DNA of 64,000 nucleotides from Cronobacter malonaticus LMG 23826 (GCF_001277215.2 NZ_CP013940.1:4230640-4294639), one strand, 5' to 3'; numbered from the stretch's first letter, positions 17,951-28,595 are shown. The notes: generated by a model not told the origin, from the letters alone. Numbers and translations are program-made.

Positions 17951-18007
17951 AAACAGGCGTGTAAAAAAAAGACAATGCGCAAAATGTCGCCATGAACGCC
18001 CATTAAA

Positions 18008-18023
18008 TGTGAATAAAGTCACA
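18008..18023 (-). promoter_or_regulatory. CRP-like site 3 (mtlA)
   Basis: TGTGA ATAAAG TCACA: both half-sites perfect. Confidence 0.85.
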
Positions 18024-18051
18024 TTTTCATTTGGCATCTTTGTTATTCATT

Positions 18052-18067
18052 TGTGATGTAAATCACA
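18052..18067 (-). promoter_or_regulatory. CRP-like site 4 (mtlA)
   Basis: TGTGA TGTAAA TCACA: both half-sites perfect, 44 bases from site 3, so the two lie on the same helix face. Confidence 0.85.
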
Positions 18068-18280
18068 AAATATTTCCCAGGAAAAATCCGAACAGGCAGC
18101 GTACATTTTTTACTCATGCTCACAAGGCGAGTCTGTAAGAAAGTTACAGCCGGACAATGACAGAAAAAGGCGGCGGTAAAGCGCAGCTCGCTGTACGTTT
18201 TAGCGCGCCGTCGCGCCTCCTTTTGGCGTATCCTGAATCATACTTACCCTTACCCTGGCGATAACGTAAAAGGACCCGGC

Positions 18281-18889
18281 ATGAAACTTATCGGTAGTTA
18301 CACCAGCCCGTTTGTGCGCAAAATCTCCGTCATGTTGCTCGAAAAAGGCATTGTGTTTGAATTCGTGAATGAGTCACCGTATGCCGAACAGAACGGCATG
18401 GCGCAGTACAACCCGCTCGGCAAAGTGCCGGCGCTGGTGACTGACGACGGCGAAACCTGGTTTGATTCGCCTATCATCGCGCAGTATATCGAGCTGCTGG
18501 ACGCGCAACCGGCGCTGGTGCCGCAAGAGCCGCGCGCGGCGCTGAAAGTGCGCCAGCTGGAGGCGCTTGCCGACGGTATTATGGACGCGGCGCTGGTCTC
18601 GGTACGCGAGCAGGCGCGCCCGGCGGAACAGCAATCGGAAAACGAACTGCTGCGCCAGCGGGAGAAAATCAACCGTGGCCTCGACGCGCTGGAAGGGTAT
18701 GCGGCTGACGGCACGCTGAAGGCCGACGAACTGACGCTCGCCACCATCGCCACCGCCTGCGCCATCGGCTATCTCAACTTCCGTCGCGTGGCGCCGGGCT
18801 GGTGCGCGCAGCGTCCGCATCTGGTGAAACTGGTAGAAGCGCTCTTTGCCCGCGACAGCTTCGCGCGTACCGAGCCGCCCAGCGCCTGA
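18281..18889 (+). CDS. yibF: Glutathione S-transferase family protein YibF
   Basis: A 202-residue cytosolic GST-fold protein. It has the thioredoxin-like N-terminal domain ([10 protein letters not shown], with cis-Pro in GKVPALV and the glutathione-binding [10 protein letters not shown]) and the all-helical C-terminal domain, ending [32 protein letters not shown] as in E. coli YibF. Substrate is unknown. An AAAGGA ribosome site precedes the ATG. It sits between mtlA and selA as in E. coli. Confidence 0.95.
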   Translation: MKLIGSYTSPFVRKISVMLLEKGIVFEFVNESPYAEQNGMAQYNPLGKVPALVTDDGETWFDSPIIAQYIELLDAQPALVPQEPRAALKVRQLEALADGIMDAALVSVREQARPAEQQSENELLRQREKINRGLDALEGYAADGTLKADELTLATIATACAIGYLNFRRVAPGWCAQRPHLVKLVEALFARDSFARTEPPSA

Positions 18890-18993
18890 GCGGGCGGGAA
18901 CCGCCCTTTATTGCGCTGACCGGGCGCGGGGACTGAACTGCCCCGCGTTTCCTGCTAAATTATCGCCACGTTTTATCCAGGTTTATGCACGCC

Positions 18994-20376
18994 ATGACGA
19001 CCGATTCCCGTCTGCTTTACAGCCAGCTTCCCGCCACCGACCGCCTGCTGCGCGACAGCGCGTTCCAGCCGTTGCTGGACACCTACGGCCATACCCGCGT
19101 GGTCAACACCCTTCGCGCGATGCAGGAGGCGGCGCGGCTCGCCATTCGCGAACGCCAGGCGCTGCCCTCATGGTGCGACGACTGGCCTGCGGCGGCGGCC
19201 GAGCGGCTGGCGCGCGGTTCGCAAAGCGCGCTGCGCCCGGTTTTTAATCTTACCGGGACGGTGCTGCACACCAATCTTGGCCGCGCGTTGCAGGCGGAAG
19301 AAGCGGTTGAAGCGGTCGCCCGCGCCATGCGCTCGCCCGTGACGCTGGAGTATGACGCCGAAGGCGGCGAGCGCGGCCACCGCGACCGCGCGCTGGCGGA
19401 GCTACTCTGTGAACTTACCGGCGCGGAAGACGCCTGTATCGTTAATAACAACGCGGCGGCGGTGTTGCTGATGCTGGCGGCGCTGGGCGCAGGCAAAGAG
19501 GTGATCGTGTCGCGCGGCGAGCTGGTGGAGATTGGCGGCGCGTTTCGTATCCCGGATGTGATGCGTCAGGCGGGCTGTCAGCTGGTGGAAGTGGGTACGA
19601 CCAACCGCACGCACCTGCGCGATTATCTCGATGCTGTCGGCGAACAGACCGCGCTGCTGATGAAAGTGCACACCAGTAATTACCAGATTGAAGGCTTTAC
19701 CAAAGCCGTGGACGCCGCCGAGCTGGCGCAGGCGTCGACGCTTCCGGTGATCGTCGATCTTGGCAGCGGTTCGCTTATCGATCTCAGCCAGTATGGGCTG
19801 CCGAAAGAGCCGATGCCGCAGGAGGCGCTGGCCGCCGGGGCGAGTCTGGTGAGCTTTTCCGGCGATAAACTGCCGGGCGGGCCGCAGGCGGGGATTATCG
19901 TCGGCAAAAAGGCGCTTATCGCGGCGCTTCAGAAACACCCGCTCAAGCGCGCGCTGCGCGCCGACAAAATGACGCTGGCGGCGCTCGACGCCACGCTGCG
20001 CCTTTATCTGCACCCGGAAAAACTCGCCGAACGGCTGCCGACCCTGCGGCTGCTGACGCGTCAGGCGTCTGACATTAACGAACAGGCGCAGCGCCTGCGC
20101 CCGGCGCTGGAGGCCCGCTACGGCGACGAGTTTCAGATAGACGTGACGCCCTGCCTGTCGCAGATCGGCAGCGGCTCGCTGCCGGTCGACCGCCTTCCGG
20201 GGGCTGCGCTCACGTTCACCCCGCGCGACGGGCGCGGCAGCCGACTTGAGTCGCTCGCCGCCCGCTGGCGCCGTCTGCCGGTGCCGGTTATCGGGCGCGT
20301 GGGCGACGGGCGGTTATGGCTCGATTTACGCTGCCTTGAAGACGAGGCAGGACTGATGGAGATGTTGTTGCAATGA
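18994..20376 (+). CDS. selA: L-seryl-tRNA(Sec) selenium transferase
   Basis: Converts seryl-tRNA(Sec) to selenocysteyl-tRNA(Sec) using selenophosphate; a PLP-dependent decamer. The PLP lysine is in [15 protein letters not shown] (codon 292 from this start). ATG 18994 ([13 protein letters not shown]) matches the E. coli start and gives 460 residues; ATG 18985 is in frame three codons earlier, and AGG lies only three bases before that one, so the choice is not certain. The end overlaps selB by ATGA. The product is needed for FdoG in this same window; selC and selD are not seen here. Confidence 0.97.
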   Translation: MTTDSRLLYSQLPATDRLLRDSAFQPLLDTYGHTRVVNTLRAMQEAARLAIRERQALPSWCDDWPAAAAERLARGSQSALRPVFNLTGTVLHTNLGRALQAEEAVEAVARAMRSPVTLEYDAEGGERGHRDRALAELLCELTGAEDACIVNNNAAAVLLMLAALGAGKEVIVSRGELVEIGGAFRIPDVMRQAGCQLVEVGTTNRTHLRDYLDAVGEQTALLMKVHTSNYQIEGFTKAVDAAELAQASTLPVIVDLGSGSLIDLSQYGLPKEPMPQEALAAGASLVSFSGDKLPGGPQAGIIVGKKALIAALQKHPLKRALRADKMTLAALDATLRLYLHPEKLAERLPTLRLLTRQASDINEQAQRLRPALEARYGDEFQIDVTPCLSQIGSGSLPVDRLPGAALTFTPRDGRGSRLESLAARWRRLPVPVIGRVGDGRLWLDLRCLEDEAGLMEMLLQ

Positions 20377-22220
20377 TTATCGCCACCGCCGGGCATGTGG
20401 ACCACGGCAAAACCACGCTGCTTGAAGCGCTTACCGGCATTAACGCCGACCGTCTGCCGGAAGAGAAAAAGCGCGGCATGACTATCGATCTCGGTTACGC
20501 CTACTGGCCGCAGCCGGACGGGCGCGTTATCGGCTTTATCGACGTGCCGGGCCATGAGAAATTCCTCGCCAATATGCTGGCGGGCGTGGGCGGCATCGAT
20601 CATGCGCTGCTGATGGTGGCATGCGATGACGGCGTGATGGCCCAGACGCGCGAGCATCTGGCGATTTTGCAGCTGACCGGCCAGCCAACGCTCACCGTGG
20701 CGCTCACCAAAGCCGACCGGGTGGATGACGCGCGCCTCGCGCAGGTGAAGGCGCAGGTGATGGCCACACTGAGCGATTATGGCTGGCACGACGCCACGCT
20801 GTTCGTCACGGCGGCCACCGAAGGCGTGGGCATTGAGGCGCTGCGCGACCATCTGCGCCAGTTGCCTGAGCGCACGCACCCTGCGGGGCAGCGCTTTCGC
20901 CTGGCGGTCGATCGCGCGTTTACTGTCAAGGGCGCGGGGCTAGTGGTCACCGGCACAGCGCTCTCTGGCGAGGTAAACGTTGGCGATACGCTCTACCTGA
21001 CCGGCGCGAACACGCCGATGCGCGTGCGCGGCCTGCATGCGCAGAACCAGCCGACGGAACGCGCATTCGCCGGTCAGCGCATCGCGCTGAATATTAGCGG
21101 CGACGCGCAGAAAGCGGATATCCGACGCGGCGACTGGCTGCTCAGCGACGCGCCGCCGCAGGCCGCAGAGCGCGTTATCGTCACGCTCGACCGCCATGCG
21201 CCGCTGCAACAGTGGCAGCCGCTGCATATTCACCATGCGGCGAGCCACGTCACCGGGCGCGTCTCGCTGCTGGAAGATAACCTGGCGGAGCTGGTATTCG
21301 ACACGCCGCTGTTCCTGGCCGATAACGATCGGCTGGTGCTGCGCGACATCAGCGCGCGCCAGACGCTGGCGGGCGCGCGCGTCGTCACGCTCGAAACCCC
21401 GCGGCGCGGCAAACGCCAGCCGGAATTTCTCGCGTTTCTCGCCGAACTGGCGAGTGCCAGAACCAACGCCGACGCGCTGCGGCTCCACGCCTCGCGCGGC
21501 GCGGTCGCGCTCGCGACGTTCGGCTGGGCGCGCCAGCTCTCTGCGGCATCGCTCAACGCGCTGGCGGGCAGTGGGGACTATCTCCAGGCGAACGGTTATC
21601 TGTTAAGCAGCGCGCTCGCGGCGCACTGGCAGGAGAAGCTGCTCGCCACGCTCGCCCGCTACCATGAAACGCACAGTGAAGAGCCGGGCCCTGGCCGCGA
21701 GCGCCTGCGGCGCATGACGCTCCCTTCCGAGCCGGAGCCGCTGGTGCTGGCGCTGATAGAGAGGATGCGGCGCGACGGGCAGCTCGCGAGCCGCGAAGGC
21801 TGGCTGCATCTGCCGGGCCATAAGGCCGGTTTCAGTCAGGCTCAGCAGGCGCTGTGGGAGAAAATCCAGGGGCTGTTTGGCGATGAGCCATGGTGGGTGC
21901 GCGATCTGGCGCGCGAAGCGGGCGAAGAAGAACAGGCGATGCGCCAGCTGTTGCGGCTCGCCGCGCAGCAGGGCTTTATCACGGCGATCGTCAAAGATCG
22001 CTACTACCGTCACGATCGCATTGTGGCGTTCGCCGATCTGATCCGCGCGCTCGATCGTGAAAAAGGCGCGACCGTCGCCGCCGATTTTCGCGACAGCCTG
22101 AACGTGGGCCGTAAACTGGCGATTCAGATTCTGGAATATTTCGACCGCATCGGCTTTACCCGCCGTCGCGGTAATGAACATCTGTTGCGAGACAGCGCGC
22201 TGTTTAATTCCTCACTGTAA
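20373..22220 (+). CDS. selB: Selenocysteine-specific elongation factor
   Basis: A GTPase that brings Sec-tRNA to the ribosome at UGA codons followed by a SECIS hairpin. The 615-residue protein has an EF-Tu-like GTPase domain ([23 protein letters not shown] and TKAD), beta-barrel domains II and III, and a C-terminal region of winged-helix repeats that bind SECIS RNA (for example [18 protein letters not shown] near the end). Start and selA stop overlap by four bases, implying translational coupling. Confidence 0.98.
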   Translation: MIIATAGHVDHGKTTLLEALTGINADRLPEEKKRGMTIDLGYAYWPQPDGRVIGFIDVPGHEKFLANMLAGVGGIDHALLMVACDDGVMAQTREHLAILQLTGQPTLTVALTKADRVDDARLAQVKAQVMATLSDYGWHDATLFVTAATEGVGIEALRDHLRQLPERTHPAGQRFRLAVDRAFTVKGAGLVVTGTALSGEVNVGDTLYLTGANTPMRVRGLHAQNQPTERAFAGQRIALNISGDAQKADIRRGDWLLSDAPPQAAERVIVTLDRHAPLQQWQPLHIHHAASHVTGRVSLLEDNLAELVFDTPLFLADNDRLVLRDISARQTLAGARVVTLETPRRGKRQPEFLAFLAELASARTNADALRLHASRGAVALATFGWARQLSAASLNALAGSGDYLQANGYLLSSALAAHWQEKLLATLARYHETHSEEPGPGRERLRRMTLPSEPEPLVLALIERMRRDGQLASREGWLHLPGHKAGFSQAQQALWEKIQGLFGDEPWWVRDLAREAGEEEQAMRQLLRLAAQQGFITAIVKDRYYRHDRIVAFADLIRALDREKGATVAADFRDSLNVGRKLAIQILEYFDRIGFTRRRGNEHLLRDSALFNSSL

Positions 22221-22234
22221 AAAATAATAACGGA

Positions 22235-22272
22235 ATCGGGGGATGTATATTTAGTAAGGATATATTCCCCGA
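22235..22272 (+). terminator. Probable selB terminator hairpin
   Basis: TCGGGG (from about 22,235) pairs with CCCCGA (about 22,267), extended by partly paired AT bases and followed by GTTTTAATT. It lies just after the selB stop. The T-run is short. Confidence 0.5.
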
Positions 22273-22434
22273 GTTTTAATTATCTCATGAATAATTCCGT
22301 AAAATTTTTCTAACTATTTTATTTTATGGTGCTTTTTGTCAACTAATTCGCCGTAATCCGCGGTGTCTCGCTTTTTTCACCCTGCCATGCGGTGTATTTT
22401 CGGAAGCTCATTTCATTCATTAAGGATAATGAGT

Positions 22435-23586
22435 ATGACCGCGTCTGTTTTTTATATTCCCTCCATTAATATGATTGGCATGAATAGTCTCGATGAGGCG
22501 CTGAAAACGGCCAGCGAATATGGCTACCGCAACGCGCTGATTGTGACGGACGGTATGTTGTCAGCGCTGGGCATGGCCGGCCAGCTCAAGGAAATGCTCT
22601 CGCAGAAAGGCATTAACAGCGTGATTTTCGACGGCACGCACCCGAACCCGACCACGGAAAACGTGGAAGCAGGCTTAAGTATGCTGCGCGCGCACCGCTG
22701 CGACTGCGTGATTTCGCTGGGCGGCGGCTCACCGCACGACTGCGCTAAAGGCATCGCGCTGGTGGCTGCCAACGGCGGCGATATCCGCGATTACGAAGGC
22801 GTTGACCGCTCCCGCAAACCGCAGTTGCCGATGATCGCCATCAATACCACGGCGGGCACGGCGTCGGAGATGACGCGTTTCTGCATCATCACCGACCAGG
22901 AGCGGCACGTGAAAATGGCGATTGTCGATAAACATGTGACGCCAGTGATGTCGGTTAACGATCCGGCACTGATGATGGGTATGCCCAGATCGCTGACCGC
23001 CGCGACAGGCATGGACGCGCTTACCCACGCCATCGAAGCGTATGTTTCCACCGCCGCCACGCCGGTGACTGACGCCTGCGCGCTGAAAGCCATCACCATG
23101 ATTGCGCGCTCGCTGCCGCAGGCGGTGGAGGAGGGGGATAACGTCGCGGCGCGCGAAGCGATGGCCTGGGCGCAGTTTATGGCGGGAATGGCGTTTAATA
23201 ACGCCTCGCTCGGGTATGTTCATGCGATGGCGCATCAGCTTGGCGGTTTTTACGACCTGCCGCACGGCGTCTGCAACGCCATCCTGCTGCCGCACGTACA
23301 GCGCTTTAACAGCAGCGTGGCGGCGCACCGCTTGCGCGACTGCGCGCAGGCGATGGGCGTGGATGTCAGCGCGATGAACGACACTGAAGGGGCAAATGCC
23401 TGTATCGAAGCGATTTGCGCGCTGGCTCGCCGGGTGCATATTCCAGCCGGTTTACGCGAGCTGAGAGTGCGTGAAGACGATATCTCTCAGCTGGCGGAAA
23501 ACGCACTTAAAGACGCCTGCGGTTTTACCAATCCGGTGCAGGCAAGCCACGCGGAAATCATGGCGATTTATCGCGCGGCGATGTAA
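22435..23586 (+). CDS. yiaY: Iron-containing alcohol dehydrogenase, YiaY type
   Basis: A 383-residue group III (iron-activated) NAD-dependent alcohol dehydrogenase close to E. coli YiaY, which also neighbours selB. It has the NAD-binding [14 protein letters not shown], the family signature [14 protein letters not shown], and metal-binding His/Asp residues in the [13 protein letters not shown] and [19 protein letters not shown] segments. ATG 22435 (MTASVFYIP) lies eight bases after AAGGA; an upstream in-frame ATG at 22363 has no such support. The physiological alcohol is not known. Confidence 0.93.
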   Translation: MTASVFYIPSINMIGMNSLDEALKTASEYGYRNALIVTDGMLSALGMAGQLKEMLSQKGINSVIFDGTHPNPTTENVEAGLSMLRAHRCDCVISLGGGSPHDCAKGIALVAANGGDIRDYEGVDRSRKPQLPMIAINTTAGTASEMTRFCIITDQERHVKMAIVDKHVTPVMSVNDPALMMGMPRSLTAATGMDALTHAIEAYVSTAATPVTDACALKAITMIARSLPQAVEEGDNVAAREAMAWAQFMAGMAFNNASLGYVHAMAHQLGGFYDLPHGVCNAILLPHVQRFNSSVAAHRLRDCAQAMGVDVSAMNDTEGANACIEAICALARRVHIPAGLRELRVREDDISQLAENALKDACGFTNPVQASHAEIMAIYRAAM

Positions 23587-23592
23587 TGCGTA

Positions 23593-23612
23593 AGCCCCGT
23601 CGCGGCGGGGCT
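23593..23612. terminator. Shared terminator between yiaY and the ROK kinase gene
   Basis: AGCCCCG (23593-23599) pairs with CGGGGCT (23606-23612) between two convergent genes. It reaches the stop codon of the minus-strand gene, so it can serve both. Confidence 0.7.
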
Positions 23613-24483
23613 ACTGTTTCTGTTTCGCGAGCCACACCGCGCCCAGCCGCCCGGCCTGGTTGCCGAGCTGGCAGGGCTGAATGGGCACTCGCAGCGCATC
23701 CCAGAAGTTATATTTTTCAAGCGTGCGTTCAAGCATCGGGTAGAGTTCTTTCTGCTGGCTGATACCGCCACCAATCAACACCACCTGCGGATCGTAGAGC
23801 GACACCACGCTGTAAACGCCGCGCGCCAGATAACTGACCCAGCGCTCCACCACTTCACGCAGATGCATGTCGCTGCCCATACGCTCGAAAATTTCTTTGC
23901 CATGCAGCGGCGCGTCGGACGGCAGCGACAGCGCCTGGCGGCTCGCCTCCACCAGCCCGCGCGCGGAGGCGATCTGGTGCATGTTTTCGCCGTTGTCGCC
24001 GACCGGGATCACGCCAAATTCGCCCGCGCGGAAATGCGCGCCGCGCAGCAGTTCGCGGTTCAGTATCAGGCCGCCGCCGATGCCGGTGCCAATGGTCATA
24101 CAGATAAATGAGTCGTAGCGCTGACCGGCGCCGCGCCACATTTCGCCGAGCGCCGCGCAGTTGGCGTCATTTTCCACCGTGACCGGCAGCGACGTCAGTT
24201 CGCCAAACAGCTCCAGCAAATTGCAGCCGTCGAGAAACGTCAGCGCGCCCGCCTTCGGCACATGGCCGGTATTCGGGTTGATATAGCCAGGGAAACTGAC
24301 GCCGATGCCCGCGATGTCGTCATTCTGCTGGTAGCGCTCAACCGCCTCCCGCCAGGCCTTTTTGAACGCGTCAGGATCGTAGTGGGTGTCATATTCGTCG
24401 CTGGAAAGCTCCTCGCCCTCTTCGGTAATAAGGCCGTGTTTGATATGCGTGCCGCCAATGTCAAAGCCGATAAACTTACGCAT
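23611..24483 (-). CDS. ROK family sugar kinase (glucokinase-like)
   Basis: A 290-residue ROK kinase, likely phosphorylating a hexose or a related sugar with ATP. It has the phosphate-binding start FIGFDIGGTHIKHGLI, the catalytic Asp in ENDANCAALGE, the IGTGIGGGLI segment and a second ATP-site stretch (VVLIGGGISQQ). The usual ROK zinc motif (GHxx with CxCGxxGC) is absent: the region reads GAHFRAGEFGVIP. This places it with zinc-free ROK kinases such as BglK. ATG 24483 has AAGGA upstream; the longer frame does not. No sugar operon adjoins it, so the substrate cannot be guessed. Confidence 0.88.
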   Translation of the reverse strand: MRKFIGFDIGGTHIKHGLITEEGEELSSDEYDTHYDPDAFKKAWREAVERYQQNDDIAGIGVSFPGYINPNTGHVPKAGALTFLDGCNLLELFGELTSLPVTVENDANCAALGEMWRGAGQRYDSFICMTIGTGIGGGLILNRELLRGAHFRAGEFGVIPVGDNGENMHQIASARGLVEASRQALSLPSDAPLHGKEIFERMGSDMHLREVVERWVSYLARGVYSVVSLYDPQVVLIGGGISQQKELYPMLERTLEKYNFWDALRVPIQPCQLGNQAGRLGAVWLAKQKQ

Positions 24484-24639
24484 GGTCTTTCCTTCTGTGA
24501 CAAACCGGGTTATGCCTTTGAGTATGGCGTACCTGCGAAAACGCAACGTAAAGGAAGGTAATCCGCCGCTATTTCTGGTGAATACCGCGCATGACGTGAT
24601 TGTGGTTAAGTAACGGCTGATGCGAACAGAGGCGGTGGC

Positions 24640-25239
24640 GTGGATATTTCAGGTTTTGTGCTGGCCATTGTGCCGGTGGCGCTTTCTCCCGGCGCGAGCT
24701 TTACGCTGGCGATGAACAATGTGATCCACCGGGGGATGACGGGCGTGTTCAGCGTTATCGCAGGCACGCTTATCGGGATTTATATTCACGCCTCGCTGGT
24801 AGGGCTTGGCGTCACGCAACTGCTGGTGCGCTATCCGGCCGTGATGAAAACCTTACAGCTGACAGGCACGCTCTATTTGCTCTGGCTGGCGCTGCGGCTT
24901 GTTGTAAGCGGCATTCAGGCCTGGCGGCGTCCGCAGCAAACAACAGGCCGCGGCGCGGGCGTGAAAGAGGCGCTGCTGGCGAACCTTTTTAATATCAAAG
25001 CGATTTTGCTCTGGCTGACCGTGGTGCCCGCCTTCGCCGGAACGGCCTTTACGCACTATCTGCTGCTCGCCAGTATTCATGTTGGCATTATGGCCGCATG
25101 GCTGCTGCTGTGCGGCGGTGCGATTGTGCTGACCACGCGCCGCTTTTCGGTGCGCTGGCTGAAGATCGTTGTCGATACCGGCGGCGGGCTGTTTCTGTTT
25201 ATCCTCACTCTCTCCTCCGCGCTGGCCATGCTGAAATAA
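24640..25239 (+). CDS. LysE/RhtB family exporter
   Basis: A 199-residue inner-membrane protein with about six hydrophobic segments. It opens in the LysE/RhtB manner (VLAIVPVALSPGASFTLAMNN) and has the GxxxG-rich second helix and YLLWLALRL segment of that family, whose members export amino acids or related small molecules. The start is GTG 24640 behind a GAGGCGG ribosome site. It is slightly shorter than RhtB. It stands alone, with no regulator beside it, so the substrate is unknown. Confidence 0.9.
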   Translation: MDISGFVLAIVPVALSPGASFTLAMNNVIHRGMTGVFSVIAGTLIGIYIHASLVGLGVTQLLVRYPAVMKTLQLTGTLYLLWLALRLVVSGIQAWRRPQQTTGRGAGVKEALLANLFNIKAILLWLTVVPAFAGTAFTHYLLLASIHVGIMAAWLLLCGGAIVLTTRRFSVRWLKIVVDTGGGLFLFILTLSSALAMLK

Positions 25240-25381
25240 GCGGGAGCCTGGCTATCCAACCGTATATTTATCCCATTGATGTAATGGTACAAATCATTAC
25301 GGAAGGGGGATCGCAGAAGGGAAATTTTTCCAGGTCGGATATTGTCTGGCGCATCGCGTCACGATAGCGTATTGCCGTCAG

Positions 25382-25400
25382 GGTACGTCATTGACGTACC
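25382..25400. promoter_or_regulatory. 19-bp palindrome upstream of toxin-antitoxin genes
   Basis: GGTACGTCA and TGACGTACC form perfect 9-bp arms around one base, followed by TTTTT. It begins 57 bases before the toxin start. It could be the operator bound by the XRE antitoxin, or a terminator for the exporter upstream. The near-zero loop favours a DNA-binding site. Confidence 0.65.
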
Positions 25401-25438
25401 TTTTTGCTGTGTTAACATCAGCCAGTGGCGTAGGGAAT

Positions 25439-25759
25439 ATGCTCTTCATTGAAACGGAAATCTTTACCCGGGCCGTGGCCGCCCTGCTCAGTGATGACGA
25501 TTACCAGCGGTTGCAGCGGTTGCAGTGGTTCCTGGCCCTGCGGCCCGATTACGGTGATGTTATCCCGGATACCGGCGGGCTTCGTAAAGCTCGCTGGCTT
25601 GCAGGCGGACGGGGCAAACGAGGCGGCGTCAGGATCATCTATTTTTATCGCGCTGCTGCCGATGAAATCCGCCTGCTGCTGATTTATCGCAAGGGGATAA
25701 AAGACGATCTCTCGCCTCACGAAAAATCTGTGCTCAGAATGCTGAATGAGAGGTGGTGA
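25439..25759 (+). CDS. RelE/HigB-type toxin of a type II toxin-antitoxin pair
   Basis: A 106-residue small basic protein with the RelE/ParE-like order: FTRAVAALLSDDDYQRLQ helices, then the strands GLRKARWLAGGRGKRGGVRIIYFY and EIRLLLIYRKG. Members usually cut mRNA on the ribosome. The ATG at 25439 (MLFIETEIF) fits the family start; the upstream GGG is close to it. Its stop TGA overlaps the antitoxin ATG by one base. The order toxin then antitoxin is that of HigBA-like pairs. Confidence 0.86.
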   Translation: MLFIETEIFTRAVAALLSDDDYQRLQRLQWFLALRPDYGDVIPDTGGLRKARWLAGGRGKRGGVRIIYFYRAAADEIRLLLIYRKGIKDDLSPHEKSVLRMLNERW

Positions 25760-26049
25760 TGGACAACGCGCTGTTTGAACAGTTAACCGAAAGCCTGCGG
25801 CAGATGAATGATATCAGCGAAGGCCGCCGCGAGCCTTCACGGGCTTTTGTCATCGACGCGCTGAAAATAAAAGAGATCAGACAGGCATCAGGGCTTTCTC
25901 AGACGAAATTTGCCAGCCTGATTTCGGTAAGTGTGGATACGCTGCGCAACTGGGAGCAGGGAAGGCGTTCGCCGACGGGGCCCGCGCGTGCGCTGTTGCG
26001 TGCGATTGCGAACGATCCGCAGCATGTTATCTCTGCACTGGCGTTGTAA
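25759..26049 (+). CDS. XRE-family antitoxin (NadS/HigA-like)
   Basis: A 96-residue protein with a helix-turn-helix of the XRE type (IKEIRQASGLSQTKFASLISVSVDTLRNWEQGRRSPTGPARALL), as in NadS-like antitoxins that pair with RelE-type toxins. ATG 25759 follows GAGGTGG; two in-frame GTG codons just before it are less likely starts. It is expected to block the toxin and repress the pair, possibly at the palindrome at 25,382. Confidence 0.87.
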   Translation: MDNALFEQLTESLRQMNDISEGRREPSRAFVIDALKIKEIRQASGLSQTKFASLISVSVDTLRNWEQGRRSPTGPARALLRAIANDPQHVISALAL

Positions 26050-26087
26050 CCTGCAAAGAGAATGCTGTGTCGATAACAAGCGTGAAC

Positions 26088-26112
26088 TAGCCCGCCCTGA
26101 ACGAGCGGGCTA
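26088..26112. terminator. Convergent terminator, antitoxin / fdhE
   Basis: AGCCCGC (26089-26095) pairs with GCGGGCT (26105-26111) between the two convergent stop codons. Confidence 0.7.
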
Positions 26113-26122
26113 CAGACAAGGT

Positions 26123-27052
26123 TTACTCACCCTCTCCCGGGAACAGGAACGGGTTGATGGAGCTTCTGGCGAAGCCTTCCTGCTCCATGCGGGCGTCGAG
26201 TACCAGCGAGGCGAGGTCATCCGCCACCGGCTCCACGTTCGGGTCTTTTTCCTGATACAAAATCTTCAGGTAAGTCCCGCAGTCGCCGCAGCTTTCGGCT
26301 TTAATGGCCGCCTGCTCGCTCTCCAGCGACCAGTAGTGCAAATCGCGGGTTTGCTCGCAGTTGCTGCATTTAACGCGCACCACGTGCCACTCGGTTTCGC
26401 ACAGGTTACAGTGCAGGTAGCGCAGCCCCTGGCTTGAGCCGATATGCACCATGCTGGAGACCGGAATGCTGCCGCAGACCGGGCAGAACTGACGCGCTTC
26501 GCCATACTCCGCCCGCGCTTTGCCGGGGATAAGGCTCGCCATCTGCGCCCAGTAGAGCGACAGCGCCGCCCAGATAAACGGGGCTTTGTCGCTGCTCACC
26601 GCGCTGAAATCGGCGCTGAACAGCGCGCTCGCCATGGTTTCCAGCTCCTGCGCCGAGGCTTTTTCGAGATTCTCGATAACCGCCAGCGCCGGGCCGCTCA
26701 TCTCTGGCTTCAGCTCGGCAATCAGCGACTGCAACAGCTTCTGCCAGTGGCCGTCGCGCGGCAGCACGTGGATATCGAGCGGAGGCTTGCCCTGTTCCGC
26801 AGCTTCTTTGATGCGGGCCGTCAAATCCATCTCCAGCGGGTGGTCATAGAGCACCACCTCCTGGGCATGCGCAATAAGCGCGGCAAAACGCAGGTAATCG
26901 CCCAGCGGATTATTTTCAGCCAGCTCGCGCAGGCGTGCGGCGCGGCGGTTATAGAGATTTTTCAGTCTGGGGAACAATAACGGCGGAATCACTTCCGCCG
27001 TACGTTTATCGCTCTTCTCCAGCTGGTCTTGCGGGATGATGCGAATACTCAT
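26123..27052 (-). CDS. fdhE: Formate dehydrogenase accessory protein FdhE
   Basis: A cytosolic protein needed for activity of the respiratory formate dehydrogenases. The 309-residue sequence matches E. coli FdhE. It carries four CxxC pairs in its C-terminal half ([22 protein letters not shown] and CGDCGTY), which in this family bind iron or zinc. Its start overlaps the fdoI stop by four bases, so it is translated as the last gene of fdoGHI-fdhE. Confidence 0.97.
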   Translation of the reverse strand: MSIRIIPQDQLEKSDKRTAEVIPPLLFPRLKNLYNRRAARLRELAENNPLGDYLRFAALIAHAQEVVLYDHPLEMDLTARIKEAAEQGKPPLDIHVLPRDGHWQKLLQSLIAELKPEMSGPALAVIENLEKASAQELETMASALFSADFSAVSSDKAPFIWAALSLYWAQMASLIPGKARAEYGEARQFCPVCGSIPVSSMVHIGSSQGLRYLHCNLCETEWHVVRVKCSNCEQTRDLHYWSLESEQAAIKAESCGDCGTYLKILYQEKDPNVEPVADDLASLVLDARMEQEGFARSSINPFLFPGEGE

Positions 27053-27684
27053 TCAGATGATTTTTCCTGTTTCTCGCGCACTTCGCGATACCAGCGCGGG
27101 TGGTGTTTCTTCGCCCAGGTTTTGGTAACCCAGCCTTCCACCATGGCGGTAATGGTGCCTTTGACCCACAGGGCCGCGTAAATATGCACCATGATAACCA
27201 CAATTAAGGCCACCGCGGCAAATGAATGCGCCAGCAGCGCCAGGCGAATCACCGGGATGGGGAACATCGGCGCGAACCACGGACGCCAGATAACCACGCC
27301 GCTTGCCAGTAACAGCAGAAGCAGCAGGATGGCCGCCCAGAAGACGCACTTCTGACCGAAATTATAGCGCCCGGTATCGCCCACTTCCTCGTTCATGGCG
27401 ATTTTGTGGATATTTTTTGCCCACAGAATATCGTCACGGTTAATGAGGTTGTGGTGCCAGTAACGGAAAAACATCAGCATAAACGAGACGAACATCACCA
27501 CCCCAACGAAGGGGTGGAGGATGCGCGCCAGCTGCGGCGTGCCAAGAATGTTCATCAGCCAGTTGAAGGAGGGGAAAAAGAACCCCAGCCCGCTCACCGC
27601 CGCCAGCACGAAGGCGAAGGCGGTGATCCAGTGGTTGATTCGCTCTGGCGCGCTGTAGCGCACGATGGTGTCACGTCTTTTCAT
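27049..27684 (-). CDS. fdoI: Formate dehydrogenase-O, cytochrome b556 subunit
   Basis: The 211-residue inner-membrane gamma subunit. It has about four membrane helices and conserved His residues for two haems ([12 protein letters not shown], the HPFVGVVMF segment and [24 protein letters not shown]). It passes electrons from FdoH to quinone. Overlaps of four bases with both fdoH and fdhE show tight coupling. Confidence 0.97.
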   Translation of the reverse strand: MKRRDTIVRYSAPERINHWITAFAFVLAAVSGLGFFFPSFNWLMNILGTPQLARILHPFVGVVMFVSFMLMFFRYWHHNLINRDDILWAKNIHKIAMNEEVGDTGRYNFGQKCVFWAAILLLLLLLASGVVIWRPWFAPMFPIPVIRLALLAHSFAAVALIVVIMVHIYAALWVKGTITAMVEGWVTKTWAKKHHPRWYREVREKQEKSSE

Positions 27685-28583
27685 TTACGCACCTCATCAT
27701 CGTCATGGTGCAGATTGTCTTCATCTTCCTCGGCGCGGTTTGGACCGATACCGACGTAGTGGAAGACGCTGGCTGCGAAGGTCGCCGCAAAGCCGATGGC
27801 GGCGAGCGGTTTCCAGATGCCTTTCCAGAACTTAACGGCTTCGCTGATTTCCGGGTTCTCCGGCAGGCCGTGATACAGATTCGGCTTGTCGTTGTGGTGC
27901 AGCACGTACATCACGTGCGTACCGCCAACGCCTGCCGGATCGTACAGGCCCGCGTTTTCGTAACCACGGGTTTTCAGCTCCGCCACGCGCTCGCCAGCCA
28001 GCTGTTTCATATCCTCTTTGGTGCCAAAGTGGATAGCGCCGGTCGGACAGGTCTTCACGCACGCCGGCTCCTGGCCCACGGTCACGCGATCCACGCACAG
28101 GGTGCATTTGTAGACGCGGTTATCTTCCGGGTTCAGGCGCGGGACGTCGAACGGACAGCCCGCGATGCAGTAGCCGCAGCCGATACACTGTTCAGACTGA
28201 AAATCGACGATGCCGTTGGCATACTGAATGATAGCGCCTTCCGACGGGCACGCTTTCAGGCAGCCCGGATCGGCGCAGTGCATACAGCCATCCTTGCGGA
28301 TAAGCCATTCCAGTTTGTCGTTCTGCTCCACTTCCGAGAAGCGCATCACGGTCCAGGACTTGGCGGTCAGATCCGCCGGGTTGTCATACACCCCGACGTT
28401 ATGACCGACTTCGTCACGCAGATCGTTCCACTCGGAACAGGCCACCTGACAGGCTTTACAGCCGATACAGGTGGTCACATCGATAAGCTTCGCCACTTCC
28501 TGCTGGTGGTCCCGCGCCTGCGGCGCGGGCGTGAAACCGTTAGTCGCGGAACGACGGATAATGTCTTGCGATTGATAAGCCAT
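27681..28583 (-). CDS. fdoH: Formate dehydrogenase-O, iron-sulfur subunit
   Basis: A 300-residue beta subunit with four [4Fe-4S] sites: [42 protein letters not shown] and [22 protein letters not shown] single C-terminal helix ([20 protein letters not shown]) anchors it in the membrane. It transfers electrons from FdoG to FdoI. It starts 12 bases after the fdoG stop. Confidence 0.98.
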   Translation of the reverse strand: MAYQSQDIIRRSATNGFTPAPQARDHQQEVAKLIDVTTCIGCKACQVACSEWNDLRDEVGHNVGVYDNPADLTAKSWTVMRFSEVEQNDKLEWLIRKDGCMHCADPGCLKACPSEGAIIQYANGIVDFQSEQCIGCGYCIAGCPFDVPRLNPEDNRVYKCTLCVDRVTVGQEPACVKTCPTGAIHFGTKEDMKQLAGERVAELKTRGYENAGLYDPAGVGGTHVMYVLHHNDKPNLYHGLPENPEISEAVKFWKGIWKPLAAIGFAATFAASVFHYVGIGPNRAEEDEDNLHHDDDEVRK

Positions 28584-28595
28584 AAGTCGTCTCCG

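Larger units (their letters stand above)
17750..18280. promoter_or_regulatory. mtlA / yibF divergent control region
   Basis: About 530 bases between divergent mtlA and yibF. Most of the half nearer mtlA is occupied by spaced CRP-like sites, listed separately. The E. coli mtlA promoter is also known for several CRP sites. The half nearer yibF (about 18,100-18,280) shows no structure I can name. Confidence 0.75.
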
